The position numbers and the translations under genes are program-made. A stretch of 64,000 nt of DNA from Streptomyces minutiscleroticus (GTDB lineage: Bacteria > Actinomycetota > Actinomycetes > Streptomycetales > Streptomycetaceae): NCBI RefSeq assembly GCF_014650875.1, contig NZ_BMVU01000030.1, positions 1 through 64,000 of the forward strand, in the 5' to 3' direction. The notes under the pieces were generated by a model, which saw only the letters and a program-made list of their open reading frames with translations, searched no databases and was not told the origin of the DNA. This document shows positions 17,964-26,559 of this stretch, one piece after another (within the stretch, counting starts at the first letter, position 1; each line of letters opens with the position of its first letter).

Positions 17964-19091
17964 TCACCTGCGGTTCCACTCCCGCGCGAGCAGCTCGTAC
18001 GACCTCACCCGGTCGGTGTGGTCGTGGGTGATGGTCGTGATGAGCAGCTCGTCGGCGCCGGTCGCCTCCTGGAGCTGCTCCAGGCCGTCGGCCACGCGCC
18101 CCGGTGAGCCGACGAACTGCGTGTCCACGCGGTCCCGCACCAGGTCCGTGTCCTGCTCGCTCCACTCCAGGGCCCGGGCCTGCTGCGGCGTGGGGAACTC
18201 GATGGCGCCCTCGGCGGTGCGGATGCTGCGCACCCATGCCGCGTAGCCGGTGGCCAGCTCGCGGGCCGTCTCGTCGTCCTCCGCCACGACCACGTCGGCC
18301 GAGACGCCGACGTAGGGCTTGCCGAGGACGTCGGAGGGCTGGAAGAAGGCCCGGTAGCCGTCCACGGCCTCCAGCACCGTGGCCGGGCTCACGTGGTAGT
18401 TCGCGGCGAACCGCAGACCCCGCGCACCCGCGACCTCGGCGCTCGGGCCGCCGCTGCTGCCCAGGATCCACACCTCGACGTCGGCGCCCTCGCCCGGCAC
18501 GACGTGCGCCTCGACGCCCTCCGGGGACCGGTAGGCGCCGGCCAGCAGGGCGAGGATGTCGTCGATCTGCTCGGCGTAGTCCTGCGACTCGGCACCGGGC
18601 AGCAGGAGCAGCTTGCGCTGCAGGGCGATCCGGGGCGAGTCGAGGAGGCGCTCGAAGGAGAAGCGCGGCGGGATCAGGAGGCCGTTCGGGGCCCGGCCGT
18701 CCACGACGGGCGTCGCGGTCGCGGGGGCCGCGGTGGGTCGTCCCGGCGGACGGCCGCCCGAGCGGCCCAGGCCGAGGTCGAAGCGGCCGGGGTGCAGGGC
18801 GTCGATCAGGCCGAACTCCTCGACGGTGCTGAGCGCGGTGCGGTGGCCGAGCTGTACCGCGCCGGAGCCGAGCCTGATGGTGGAGGTGGCGGAGGCGGTC
18901 AGCGCGAGGACGACCGCGGGGGACGTGCCCGCGACCCCCGGGTTGAGGTGGTGCTCGGCGAACCAGTACCGGGCGTACCCGAAGCGCTCGGCGTGCTGTG
19001 CCAGGTCGATGGAGTTGCGCAGGGCGTCGGCGGCCGTCGAGCCGGACGGTATCGGCACCAGGTCGAGGACGCCGAGGGGGATGTCAGACAT
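17964..19091 (-). CDS. LLM-class flavin-dependent oxidoreductase (fourth gene of operon)
   Basis: The protein has 375 residues from the ATG at 19091. It shows luciferase-like monooxygenase features: LGVLDLVPIPSGSTAADALR, then RYWFAEHHLNPGVAGTSP, IRLGSGAVQLGHRTALSTVE and FDLGLGRSGGRPPG. An Ala/Thr/Pro insert near residue 125 is unusual. LLM enzymes use reduced FMN and oxygen, and family members oxidise sulfonates, sulfones or alkanes. The start overlaps the stop of the upstream gene by eight bases, so it is co-translated in the four-gene operon that follows a cysteine leader. A sulfur-scavenging role is inferred. Confidence 0.87.
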   Translation of the reverse strand: MSDIPLGVLDLVPIPSGSTAADALRNSIDLAQHAERFGYARYWFAEHHLNPGVAGTSPAVVLALTASATSTIRLGSGAVQLGHRTALSTVEEFGLIDALHPGRFDLGLGRSGGRPPGRPTAAPATATPVVDGRAPNGLLIPPRFSFERLLDSPRIALQRKLLLLPGAESQDYAEQIDDILALLAGAYRSPEGVEAHVVPGEGADVEVWILGSSGGPSAEVAGARGLRFAANYHVSPATVLEAVDGYRAFFQPSDVLGKPYVGVSADVVVAEDDETARELATGYAAWVRSIRTAEGAIEFPTPQQARALEWSEQDTDLVRDRVDTQFVGSPGRVADGLEQLQEATGADELLITTITHDHTDRVRSYELLAREWNRR

Positions 19092-20166
19092 GGGCGGGCT
19101 CCTCGGTGACGGGCAGGACCGGTCCCCAGGCGAAGGGCGGGTCCGGGATCTCACGGCGCAGCACGGGAGCGACCTCGGCCTGGAAGAGCTCGAGGGAGGC
19201 GCGGTGCCGGGAGTCCGGCAGCCCGTTCGCGTCCGCGTGCAGGTGGAGCACGGTGTGCCCGAACCGCTCGTGGTAGCGGTGCACCTTGTCGATGATCTGC
19301 TGCGGGCTGCCGATCAGGGCGGAGCTGCGCTCGGCGAAGTCCTCCACGCTCTCGAAGACCACCGGCAGGCCGGACTGCTTCTGGAACGCCAGAGTCGACT
19401 CGAAGACCGGCCGGTACGCCTCGATCGCCTCCTGGGAGGTGCGGGTCGCGAGCAGCCCGGCCGTACCGGCGCCGACCGCGATCCTCGCCGGGTCGTGGCC
19501 GTAGTGCTCCCAGCGCTCGCGGTAGTACCGGATCAGCTCGGCGTACGGCTCGACGGGGTGGGTGACGTTCGCGGAGAACAGCGGATCGCCGTGGCGGGCG
19601 GCCAGGTCCACCGACTCCTTGCTGGTGGCGCTGCCGTGCCAGACCCGGATGGGCTGCTGGTAGGGCCGCGGCCACACCTCGGCGTCCGTCAGCGGAGGGC
19701 GGAAGCGGGTGGCCGCGGTCACCTTGTCCTGCCGCCAGATCTGCCGGAACACCTCGTAGCTCTCGGCGTTGCGGTCCCACTGGTCCTCGGGCGTGACGTG
19801 GAACAGCTCGCGCTGGGCGGCGCCGTTGCCCTTGCCGATGATCAGGTCCAGCCGTCCTTCGGAGAGGTGGTCGAGGGTGGCGTAGTCCTCGTAGGCGCGC
19901 ACCGGGTCCAGGAGGCTGAGCGTGGTCACGGCGGTGAAGAGGCGGATGCGTCGGGTCAGGGCCGCGACGTGGCCGAGGACGACGGTCGGCGAGGAGGAGA
20001 GGAAGGGCCGCTCGTGCCGCTCCCCCACGCCGAAGCCGTCGAAGCCGAGTTCCTCGGCGAGCAGGGCGCTGTCGAGGACCTCGCGGAAGCGGTCGTGGGT
20101 CGACTTCTGAAAGCCCGTGACCGGATCCGGGCGGTGCACGATCAGGGTGATGGCGAGGAACTTCAT
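19084..20166 (-). CDS. LLM-class flavin-dependent oxidoreductase (third gene of operon)
   Basis: The 360-residue bacterial luciferase-like protein has DSALLAEELGFDGFGVGERH, then LTRRIRLFTAVTTLSLLDPVR, LDHLSEGRLDLIIGKGNGAAQ and PIRVWHGSATSKESVDLAARHGDP. The last segment forms part of the FMN-phosphate site in this fold. The substrate is unknown. Four-base overlap with the preceding gene (ATGA at 20163-20166) and eight-base overlap with the following one show tight operon organisation. It needs a flavin reductase partner encoded elsewhere, since the nearby nitroreductase gene is broken. Confidence 0.88.
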   Translation of the reverse strand: MKFLAITLIVHRPDPVTGFQKSTHDRFREVLDSALLAEELGFDGFGVGERHERPFLSSSPTVVLGHVAALTRRIRLFTAVTTLSLLDPVRAYEDYATLDHLSEGRLDLIIGKGNGAAQRELFHVTPEDQWDRNAESYEVFRQIWRQDKVTAATRFRPPLTDAEVWPRPYQQPIRVWHGSATSKESVDLAARHGDPLFSANVTHPVEPYAELIRYYRERWEHYGHDPARIAVGAGTAGLLATRTSQEAIEAYRPVFESTLAFQKQSGLPVVFESVEDFAERSSALIGSPQQIIDKVHRYHERFGHTVLHLHADANGLPDSRHRASLELFQAEVAPVLRREIPDPPFAWGPVLPVTEEPAHV

Positions 20167-21536
20167 GACGCCGCCCGCTCGTCGCGGACGTCGTCCGGGT
20201 GCGCGAGGCCGAGGTGGTGGCGCAGGGTCGGGCCCTCGTACTCCGTGCGGAACACGCCCTGCTCCTGCAGGAGCGGGACGACCTGGTCGGCGAAGGCGTC
20301 GAGGCCGGTCGGGGTGATGTGCGGGACGAGGATGAAGCCGTCACTGGCGTCGGCCTGCACGAACTCGTTGATGGTGCGGGCGATCGTCCGCGCCGATCCG
20401 ATGAAGTTCTGCCGGTTGCCGGTCTCGATGACCAGGTCGCGGATCGACCAGTTGTTCGCGGCGGCGAGCTCGCGCCACTCGCGGGCGGTGGCCAGCGGGT
20501 CGCGGTACATGCGGACCTGGGCGCGGCCCTGGGAGATGTGCCGGCCGCTGACGTCCGGGTCGATGTCGGGGAGCGGCCCGTCCGGGTCGTAGGAGGACAG
20601 GTCCCGGTTCCAGACGAACTCCAGGTGCTTGAGGGCGGTGGCGCCGCTGACCTGCTGGCGGCGCACCACCTTGGCCAGCTCCTCCGCCTCGGCGTCGGTG
20701 TCGGCGAGGATGAAGGTGGCGGCGGGCAGGATGAGCAGCTGGTCGGGGCGGCGGCCGTACGTGGCGAGGCGGTTCTTGACGTCCGTGTAGAAGGCCTGGC
20801 CCTCCTTCAGGGTGGCGTACCGGCTGAAGATCGCGTCCGCGCTCGACGCGGCGAACTCCCGGCCCTCGTCGGAGTCGCCGGCCTGGAAGATCACCGGGCG
20901 GCCCTGCGGGGAGCGCGGCACGTTGAACCGCCCGTGGATGTCGAAGTGCTGCCCGGTGTGGACGAAGGCGCCCGCCTTGGCGTCCCGCAGGAAGGTGCCG
21001 GTGGCCTGGTCGGCGAGGATCTCGTCGCCGCGCCAGGAGTCGAAGAGTTCGTTCGCCGTGGCCAGGAACTCCTTGGCGCGGGAGTAGCGCTCCTCCTGCG
21101 GCAAGAAGCCGCCGCGGCGGAAGTTCTCGCCGGTGAAGGCGTCCCAGGAGGTGACGACGTTCCAGGCGGCGCGGCCGCCGGAGAGGTGGTCCAGGCTGGC
21201 GAACTGGCGGGCCACCTCGTAGGGCTCGTTGAAGGTGGAGTTGATGGTGCCGGTCAGGCCGAGGTGCTCGGTGACGGCGGCGAGTGCGGCCAGGACGGTG
21301 AAGGTGTCGGGGCGGCCGACGACGTCCAGGTCGTAGATCTGTCCGCCCTGCTCGCGGAGCCTGAGCCCCTCGGCGAGGAACAGGAAGTCGAACCTGGCGC
21401 GTTCGGCGGTCTGCGCGAAGTGCGCGAAGGAGCTGAACTCGATGTGGCTGCCGGCCCGCGGGTCGCTCCACACGGTGGTGTTGTTGACGCCGGGGAAGTG
21501 GGCGGCCAGGTGGATCTGCTTCAGCGGCTTGCTCAT
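20163..21536 (-). CDS. NtaA/SnaA/DszA-family FMN-dependent monooxygenase (second gene of operon)
   Basis: The protein has 457 residues, the longer length typical of the NtaA/SnaA/SoxA/DszA branch of LLM enzymes. Motifs include HLAAHFPGVNNTTVWSDPRAG, NSTFNEPYEVARQFASLDHL, RAAWNVVTSWDAFTGENFRRGG and RPVIFQAGDSDEGREFAA. Members oxidise nitrilotriacetate, dibenzothiophene sulfone or dimethyl sulfide. With the cysteine leader upstream, a sulfur substrate is most likely. It overlaps the next gene by four bases. The start at ATG 21536 is followed by SKPLKQIHLAAH, the usual family N-terminus. Confidence 0.88.
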   Translation of the reverse strand: MSKPLKQIHLAAHFPGVNNTTVWSDPRAGSHIEFSSFAHFAQTAERARFDFLFLAEGLRLREQGGQIYDLDVVGRPDTFTVLAALAAVTEHLGLTGTINSTFNEPYEVARQFASLDHLSGGRAAWNVVTSWDAFTGENFRRGGFLPQEERYSRAKEFLATANELFDSWRGDEILADQATGTFLRDAKAGAFVHTGQHFDIHGRFNVPRSPQGRPVIFQAGDSDEGREFAASSADAIFSRYATLKEGQAFYTDVKNRLATYGRRPDQLLILPAATFILADTDAEAEELAKVVRRQQVSGATALKHLEFVWNRDLSSYDPDGPLPDIDPDVSGRHISQGRAQVRMYRDPLATAREWRELAAANNWSIRDLVIETGNRQNFIGSARTIARTINEFVQADASDGFILVPHITPTGLDAFADQVVPLLQEQGVFRTEYEGPTLRHHLGLAHPDDVRDERAAS

Positions 21537-21557
21537 GGTCGTGGACGTCCCTCCGGC

Positions 21558-22769
21558 TCAGGCGGTGGCTGCGGCTGCGTAGCGGTTGGCGGGGCGGGCC
21601 AGGCCCAGCAGGCCGCGCAGGGTGTCCGCCTCGTAGGCGCGGCGGAAGGCGCCCCGGCGCTGCAGTTCGGGGACCAGCCCCCGGGTGATCGCCGGGAGGT
21701 CGTGGCCCGCGACGGCGGGGCGCAACCGGAAGCCGGTCAGCCCGGCGGTGTGCAACTCCTGCAGCAGATCGGCGAGTCGGTCGGGCGTACCGGCGAAGAT
21801 CCGGGCGTCGCTGGTGTACGGCTCCCCCGCGAGGGCGTCCAGGCGCGCACGCCGGTCCTCCGCGGCAGCCGGGTCGTCGTCCAGGAAGACCACCACGTCA
21901 CCGAAGACATGCAGGGGTTCGCCCGCTCGCCCGGCCGTCTCCTGCTCGGCACGGATCTCGGCGACGATCGCGCGGGCCTCGTCGGCGTCGTGCGGGGTGA
22001 CGTAGCCGATGTCGGCGGCACGGGCCACGAGCCGGTACGGGACGGTGTCGTGGGCGAGGGCGCTGACGATCGGCTGGCCCTGCGGCGGACGGGGTGTGAT
22101 GGAGGGGCCCCTGACGCTGAAGTACCTGCCCTCGAAGTCGATGTAGTGCAGTTTGTCGCGGTCGATGAAGCGGCCGGTGGCGGCGTCCCGGATCTCGGCG
22201 TCGTCCTCCCAGCTGTCCCAGAGGCGGCGCACCACCTCCACGTGGTCGGCGGCCTCGTCGAACAGGTCGGCCACCACCTCCTGGGCGGCCGGGCTGTCGT
22301 AGGCCTCGATGCGCGCGACGGTGCGGCGGCCGAAGTGCGCGGCCTCGTTCGGGCGGGCGGTGATCTGTACGCGCAGGCCGGCGCGGCCGGCGCTGACGTA
22401 GTCGAGGGTGGCGATGGCCTTGGAGATGTGGAACGGCTCCGTGTGGGTGGCGACCACCGTCGGCACCAGACCTATGTGCCGGGTCAGCGGGGCAACGCGG
22501 GAGGCGATGAGGACGGCGTCGAGGCGGCCGCGCACCTGGTCGGTGCGCTCGTCCGGGTCGAGGAAGTGGGAGGACTGCGGGCCGAGGCCGTCCTCGACGG
22601 TCACGAAGTCGAGCAGACCGCGCTCGGCCTCGGCGACCAGGTCGGCCCAGTATCCGGCGGTGAACAGGTCTCGGGGGCGGGCCACCGGCTCGCGCCAGGA
22701 GGCGGGATGCCAGCCGGTGCCGTCCAGGGCGACGGCGAGGTGCAGGGGAGAAGGAGGTGTCGAGGACAC
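21558..22769 (-). CDS. LLM-class FMN-dependent monooxygenase (first gene of operon)
   Basis: The GTG at 22769 with ggaagg 9 bases upstream gives 403 residues. A longer frame to 22859 would start inside the attenuator region. Features are LHLAVALDGTGWHPASWR, then LLDFVTVEDGLGP, HIGLVPTVVATHTEPFHISKA, LDYVSAGRAGLRVQITA and QPIVSALAHDTVPYRL. They place it in the NtaA/SnaA-related branch, near its neighbour at 20163. It leads the operon and comes 81 bases after the Cys-Cys leader stop. Reaction inferred as FMNH2-dependent oxygenation of an organosulfur compound. Confidence 0.86.
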   Translation of the reverse strand: MSSTPPSPLHLAVALDGTGWHPASWREPVARPRDLFTAGYWADLVAEAERGLLDFVTVEDGLGPQSSHFLDPDERTDQVRGRLDAVLIASRVAPLTRHIGLVPTVVATHTEPFHISKAIATLDYVSAGRAGLRVQITARPNEAAHFGRRTVARIEAYDSPAAQEVVADLFDEAADHVEVVRRLWDSWEDDAEIRDAATGRFIDRDKLHYIDFEGRYFSVRGPSITPRPPQGQPIVSALAHDTVPYRLVARAADIGYVTPHDADEARAIVAEIRAEQETAGRAGEPLHVFGDVVVFLDDDPAAAEDRRARLDALAGEPYTSDARIFAGTPDRLADLLQELHTAGLTGFRLRPAVAGHDLPAITRGLVPELQRRGAFRRAYEADTLRGLLGLARPANRYAAAATA

Positions 22770-22803
22770 GAGTGGGTGCCTTCCTGGAAGTCCGTGACAA
22801 GAA

Positions 22804-22836
22804 CGCCGGCCCCTCGCACGGGAGGAGGCGACGGCG
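22804..22836 (-). promoter_or_regulatory. Candidate attenuator hairpin before the monooxygenase operon
   Basis: On the minus strand CGCCG...CCTC pairs with GAGG...CGGCG, with a 3 x 3 internal loop and a 9-base apical loop. It lies between the leader stop (22850) and the first operon gene (22769), which is the expected position of a cysteine-responsive terminator. Confidence 0.45.
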
Positions 22837-22849
22837 GTGAAGGAACGGG

Positions 22850-22936
22850 TCAGGAACAACAGAGCGCGCCGGCCACGCGCTGGAGGTCTATGTGGGGCCG
22901 GGAGTGGAGGTGGACGGTGCGGAATGTGTGCGTCAC
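22850..22936 (-). CDS. Cysteine-type leader peptide upstream of flavin-monooxygenase operon
   Basis: This is a 28-codon ORF with a GTG start at 22936 and a strong ggagg site 8 bases upstream. It contains HSRPHIDLQRVAGALCCS followed by stop. This is the clearest leader peptide of the three: S-R-x-H-I-D-L-x-R-V-A then Cys-Cys next to the end. Ribosome stalling at the paired Cys codons under cysteine limitation would alter the hairpin at 22804-22836 and let transcription enter the operon (known principle for this class; inferred here). Confidence 0.82.
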   Translation of the reverse strand: MTHTFRTVHLHSRPHIDLQRVAGALCCS

Positions 22937-22995
22937 GTCCGCCACCTCCGTCCTCGGGGCCATGCGCGCCGGCGCCTGGCGGATCTCGTCGTGCG

Positions 22996-23226
22996 TCACA
23001 ACGTTCCGGCTTCGCGCGGTGTTCCCGGGCCGTGGACGGGCCGGACGGGCGAGCGGCGTCGCGGGGGGAAGCCGACGGACTCGTGCAGGCGCATTGTCCT
23101 GGCGTCGCCGTCGGCGGCGTGCGGGAGGGGAGCGCCGCCCCGTGCGCGGGTGCTCGTCGCGACCGCGCGGATGCGGCGCGCGGCGAGGCCGCGGCCTCGG
23201 TGGTCCGGGACGGTGCGGACGGCGCT
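22996..23226 (-). pseudogene. GNAT acetyltransferase C-terminal remnant
   Basis: One frame reads SAVRTVPDHRGRGLAARRIR, then PHAADGDARTMRLHESVGF. This is the acetyl-CoA pyrophosphate loop (Q/R-x-x-G-x-G/A, here RGRGLA) and the following strand-helix of a GNAT N-acetyltransferase of the FR47 type. The N-terminal half is missing and the flanks are low-complexity arginine-rich sequence. It is a decayed gene lying between the leader peptide and the btu operon. Confidence 0.55.
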
Positions 23227-23251
23227 GGTCCCCGTCCGGTCGAGCGGACGG

Positions 23252-23280
23252 ATCCTCCCCCGGCCTCCGGCCGAGGGACC
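23252..23280. repeat. Short GC-rich hairpin repeat (copy 1)
   Basis: The sequence tcctcccccggcctccggccg is capable of hairpin formation and is nearly repeated at 33082-33104 (tcctcccccggcctacggcc). It resembles the intergenic hairpins scattered in Streptomyces genomes. Function unknown. Confidence 0.4.
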
Positions 23281-23636
23281 CCGTCCCGCTTCGCTCGCCG
23301 ACCGGTGCGGCCCGCACCGCGCTGTCCAGAAGGCGCGTGCCCGGGTCGGCCGGGGCTTCGCCACCACGTACGTCGATCGAGGATGCCACGGAGACGGCCG
23401 CTGAGGGGTCACCCCAGCATGTCTAGCAGGTAGTTGCGGGCTACATCATTGCGGCCGTGTGAAATTCCGTCCGGGTTCGCCGGGACCGGGACGTCCGAAC
23501 GGCTCGCGGCCGGCTCCCCCTGCCCGTCCGGTCGCGCACACCGAGGGCGGCGACGGGCGGGCGCCCCTGCGGTGGCGGGGGACGACGGCGGGCCCCGGGG
23601 TCGTACGGCGCCGCCCTCGCCGCTGCCCGCAGTGCC
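23281..23636. other. Intergenic region downstream of btuF
   Basis: No gene is recognised. It contains an AT-richer patch near 23430-23465 that could be the promoter of the leftward leader/monooxygenase unit or of the lost GNAT gene. Confidence 0.3.
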
Positions 23637-24659
23637 TCACTCCTGGCCGGCCACGTCGCGCAGATACGCACCGAGGGCGGCGACGGCCGAGGGGTTGCGC
23701 GGGCTCTCGACCAGGTCGGCGTAGTCGAGGGTGAGGATCCGCCGGTGCCTGACGGCCGAGACGTTGCGCAGCGGAGGGTGCGAGAGGAGGAACTCCTTCT
23801 TCCGTTCGGCGCTCACGTCACCGTAGTCGCAGATCACAATGGTCTCCGGGTCACGCTCGACGACGCTCTCCCAGCCGACTGTGGTCCAGGAGTCCTCGAT
23901 GTCGTGCATGACGTTGACCCCGCCGGCCTCGCTGATGATCTGGTCGGGGGCGGCGTAACGGCCGGAGGTGAAGGGCTGTGTCTCGCCGCTGTCGTAGAGG
24001 AACACGGTGGGCCGGTCGGCGCCCCGCGGTGCCTTCGCCCGCACGTCGGCGACCTGCTGCTCGAAGTCGGCGATCAGTGCGTCCGCCCGCTCCTCGACCC
24101 CGAACAGCCTTCCCAGGTTCGCGAGGTCGGTGTACAGGGCGTCCAGGGGCGGCATGATGCCGCGCGAGGTGTCGGTGCGACCGTTGCGGCAGGACTCGGT
24201 GAGCAGATACGAGGGGATCCCGAGCTTCTCCAGGGCGTCGGGGGTGAGGCCGGTGTCCTCGCTGAATCCGTAGTTCCAGCCGGCAAAAACGAGGTCGGCC
24301 CGGGCGTCCAGGACGTTCTCCTTGGTCAGCCGGTCCCTGGAGAGCCATCTCACCTTCTCGTAGCCGTCCTTCCACGGCACGTCGGCCACGTCGCCCTTGT
24401 CGTCGGGCATGGCGAACCCGGCCATGCGGTCCTCCAGACCGAGGGCGAACATCAGCTCGGTGATGCCGACGTCGTTGGTGACGACACGCTGCGGAACCCT
24501 GTCATAGGTGACCTCGCGGCCGCAGTTGGTGAGGGTGACCGCGGATGTCCCGGCCCTCTCGGAGGTTCCGGTTCTCCCGGACGGTTCGACGGTGGCACCG
24601 CAGCCGGTGGCCGTGAGGGTCGCGAGCAGGCAGAGGGAGGCGGCGAGGAGCTTGCGCAC
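23637..24659 (-). CDS. btuF-like: Cobalamin-type ABC substrate-binding lipoprotein
   Basis: The protein has 340 residues and a lipobox TATGCGATV (Cys near 20). It has the FecB/BtuF fold: CGREVTYDRVPQRVV, then ITELMFALGLEDRMAGFA, ADLVFAGWNYGFSEDTGLT and VERDPETIVICDYGD. The long alpha-helix architecture is of the periplasmic class III binding proteins that carry corrinoids and siderophores. The cobalamin riboswitch upstream of the operon argues for a corrinoid rather than iron-siderophore substrate. It is the last gene of the leftward operon, 8 bases after the ATPase gene. Confidence 0.85.
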   Translation of the reverse strand: MRKLLAASLCLLATLTATGCGATVEPSGRTGTSERAGTSAVTLTNCGREVTYDRVPQRVVTNDVGITELMFALGLEDRMAGFAMPDDKGDVADVPWKDGYEKVRWLSRDRLTKENVLDARADLVFAGWNYGFSEDTGLTPDALEKLGIPSYLLTESCRNGRTDTSRGIMPPLDALYTDLANLGRLFGVEERADALIADFEQQVADVRAKAPRGADRPTVFLYDSGETQPFTSGRYAAPDQIISEAGGVNVMHDIEDSWTTVGWESVVERDPETIVICDYGDVSAERKKEFLLSHPPLRNVSAVRHRRILTLDYADLVESPRNPSAVAALGAYLRDVAGQE

Positions 24660-24667
24660 AAGTGTCC

Positions 24668-25435
24668 TTACGCAGTGGGCGGAAGCAGGTCGAAGAGCAG
24701 TTGGACGGCGCCGGTCCCCGGGTGCCGCACGGGGTGCGCGCGGACTCCGAACACCTCGGCGAGCAGGTCGGGGGTCAGGACGTCGTGCGGCGGTCCGGAG
24801 GCGACGATCCGGCCGCCGGCGATCACGTACAGCACGTCGCAGTGCGCGGCGGCCAGGTTGAGGTCGTGCAGGGCGGCCAGCACCGTCGGGCCGCTGGCCC
24901 GGACCAGGGACAGCACGTCCAACTGGTGGGCGATGTCCAGGTGGTTGGTGGGTTCGTCGAGGACGAGCACCCGGGGCCGCTGGGCGAGCGCGCGGGCGAC
25001 GAGCACCCGCTGCCTCTCGCCGCCGGACAGGGCCAGGAACCCGCGGCCGGCCAGGTGTCCCACACCGGTGCGGTCCATGGCCTGCGCGCAGATCGCCCGG
25101 TCCTCGGCGGCGGTCCGCTCCCGGTGCGGCAGCCGCCCCATCGCGACCACCTCGGCGACGGTGAAGTCGAACTCCGCCGACGACTCCTGGGGCAGCGCGG
25201 CCAGCACCCGGGCCGCGGCCCGGGGCGCCAGCGCGTGCACGTCGTCCCCGTCGAGCCGCACCGCGCCCGCCGCCGGCCGCAGCGCCCGGTACGCGCAGCG
25301 CAGCAGCGTCGACTTGCCGCTGCCGTTCGGGCCGACCAGCCCCACGAAGGAGCCGTCGTCCACGGTGAGCCGGATGTCCTCCACCAGCCGGGCCCCGGCC
25401 GCCTCGACCGTCACGTCCTCGATGTCGAGCCGCAT
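24668..25435 (-). CDS. btuD-like: ABC transporter ATPase, BtuD/FecE type
   Basis: The protein has 255 residues. Walker A is GPNGSGKSTLLRCAYRAL, Q-loop LPQESSAEFDFTVAEVV, signature LSGGERQRVLVARALAQ, Walker B VLVLDEPTNHLDI and H-loop LAALHDLNLAAAHCD. The DEPTNHLD-type Walker B and the PQ-x-fT-V-x-E-V segment are usual in iron-siderophore and cobalamin importers. It energises the permease encoded just upstream. The operon order permease-ATPase-binding protein is common. Confidence 0.9.
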   Translation of the reverse strand: MRLDIEDVTVEAAGARLVEDIRLTVDDGSFVGLVGPNGSGKSTLLRCAYRALRPAAGAVRLDGDDVHALAPRAAARVLAALPQESSAEFDFTVAEVVAMGRLPHRERTAAEDRAICAQAMDRTGVGHLAGRGFLALSGGERQRVLVARALAQRPRVLVLDEPTNHLDIAHQLDVLSLVRASGPTVLAALHDLNLAAAHCDVLYVIAGGRIVASGPPHDVLTPDLLAEVFGVRAHPVRHPGTGAVQLLFDLLPPTA

Positions 25436-25463
25436 GGGTCGCCTCCCCTCCTTTCCGCCGCGG

Positions 25464-26537
25464 TCAGCGGCTTCCGAACGCGTAGCCGCCGCGCCGCATC
25501 AGCAGCAGGAAGGCGGGGACGCCCAGCACCGCGGTGATCACTCCGACCGGCAGCTCCGCCGGTGCGAGCAGCAGCCGGGACAGCACGTCCGCCCACACCA
25601 GCAGGACGGCCCCGGCGAGCGGCGCCACGGCGAGCACCCGCCGGTGGTCGGCACCCACCAGCATCCGCACCAGGTGCGGCACCATCAACCCCACGAACCC
25701 GATCGCCCCGCTGACCGCGACCACCGTCCCGGTCACGGCGGCGGTGACCGCGAACAGCTCCCTGCGCAACCGCCCCGGCGGCACGCCGAGCGCCGCGGCG
25801 GTCTCGTCCCCCATGGCCAGCGCGTTGAGCGCCTCGGCCCGCACCCGCAGCCACGCCCAGCCTGCGGCCACGGTCACGGCGGCGAGCGGTACCTGGGCCC
25901 AGGTGGCGCCGCCCAGGCTGCCCAGCAGCCACATCATCGCGGCACGGGCCGCCTCACCGCGGGCCGCGCCGAACACCATCACCGTGGTGACGGCCTCGAA
26001 GCCGAAGGCCAGGGCCGTACCGGTGAGGATCAGGCGCAGCGGTGTGAGCCCGTGCGGCGAGCGGGCCACCGCGTACACCAGGGCCATGGCGGCGAGCGCC
26101 GACGCGAACGCCGACGCCGACAGGGCCCAGACCCCCAGTCCCGCGAACGCCCCGAGCAGGATGACGGCGTTGGCGCCCACGGCCGCGCCGGAGGAGACGC
26201 CCAGCACGAACGGGTCGGCGAGTGCGTTGCGGACCATGGCCTGGACGGCCGTACCGACGGCCGCGAGGCCCGCTCCGACGACGGCGCCGAGCACGGTGCG
26301 CGGCAGCCGGATCTCCCAGACGATGGTGTAGGCGGCGGCGTCCCCGGCGCGCACGGTTCCGCCCGTGAGGCCGGCCCACAGGAACCGCAGGACCTCGGCC
26401 CAGCCGATCCCGGCGGCTCCCAGGCCCACACCGCACACCAGCGACGCCAGGAGCAGGACCGCGAGCCCGAGCACCAGCGGCGCCGCGGATCTCCGGCGGC
26501 GGCCGGCTGACAGTGTCGAAGGTGGGGGCACGGGCAC
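25464..26537 (-). CDS. btuC-like: FecCD-family ABC permease, BtuC-like
   Basis: The 357-residue protein has about ten membrane helices. It carries FecCD-family landmarks IRLPRTVLGAVVGAGLAAVG, NALADPFVLGVSSGAAVGAN and AIGFVGLMVPHLVRMLVGADHR, the last forming the coupling contact with the ATPase. It is the first gene of the operon and begins with GTG at 26537. Because the preceding RNA is a cobalamin riboswitch, the cargo is most likely cobalamin or a cobinamide. Confidence 0.9.
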   Translation of the reverse strand: MPVPPPSTLSAGRRRRSAAPLVLGLAVLLLASLVCGVGLGAAGIGWAEVLRFLWAGLTGGTVRAGDAAAYTIVWEIRLPRTVLGAVVGAGLAAVGTAVQAMVRNALADPFVLGVSSGAAVGANAVILLGAFAGLGVWALSASAFASALAAMALVYAVARSPHGLTPLRLILTGTALAFGFEAVTTVMVFGAARGEAARAAMMWLLGSLGGATWAQVPLAAVTVAAGWAWLRVRAEALNALAMGDETAAALGVPPGRLRRELFAVTAAVTGTVVAVSGAIGFVGLMVPHLVRMLVGADHRRVLAVAPLAGAVLLVWADVLSRLLLAPAELPVGVITAVLGVPAFLLLMRRGGYAFGSR

Positions 26538-26559
26538 GGCGGTGGCGGTCCTTCGCCTC

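Noticed and set aside
23531..23690. 18-bp direct repeat (caccgagggcggcgacgg) at the end of btuF
   Set aside because: One copy is coding (VAALG) and such GC-rich words recur by chance, so no duplication is claimed.
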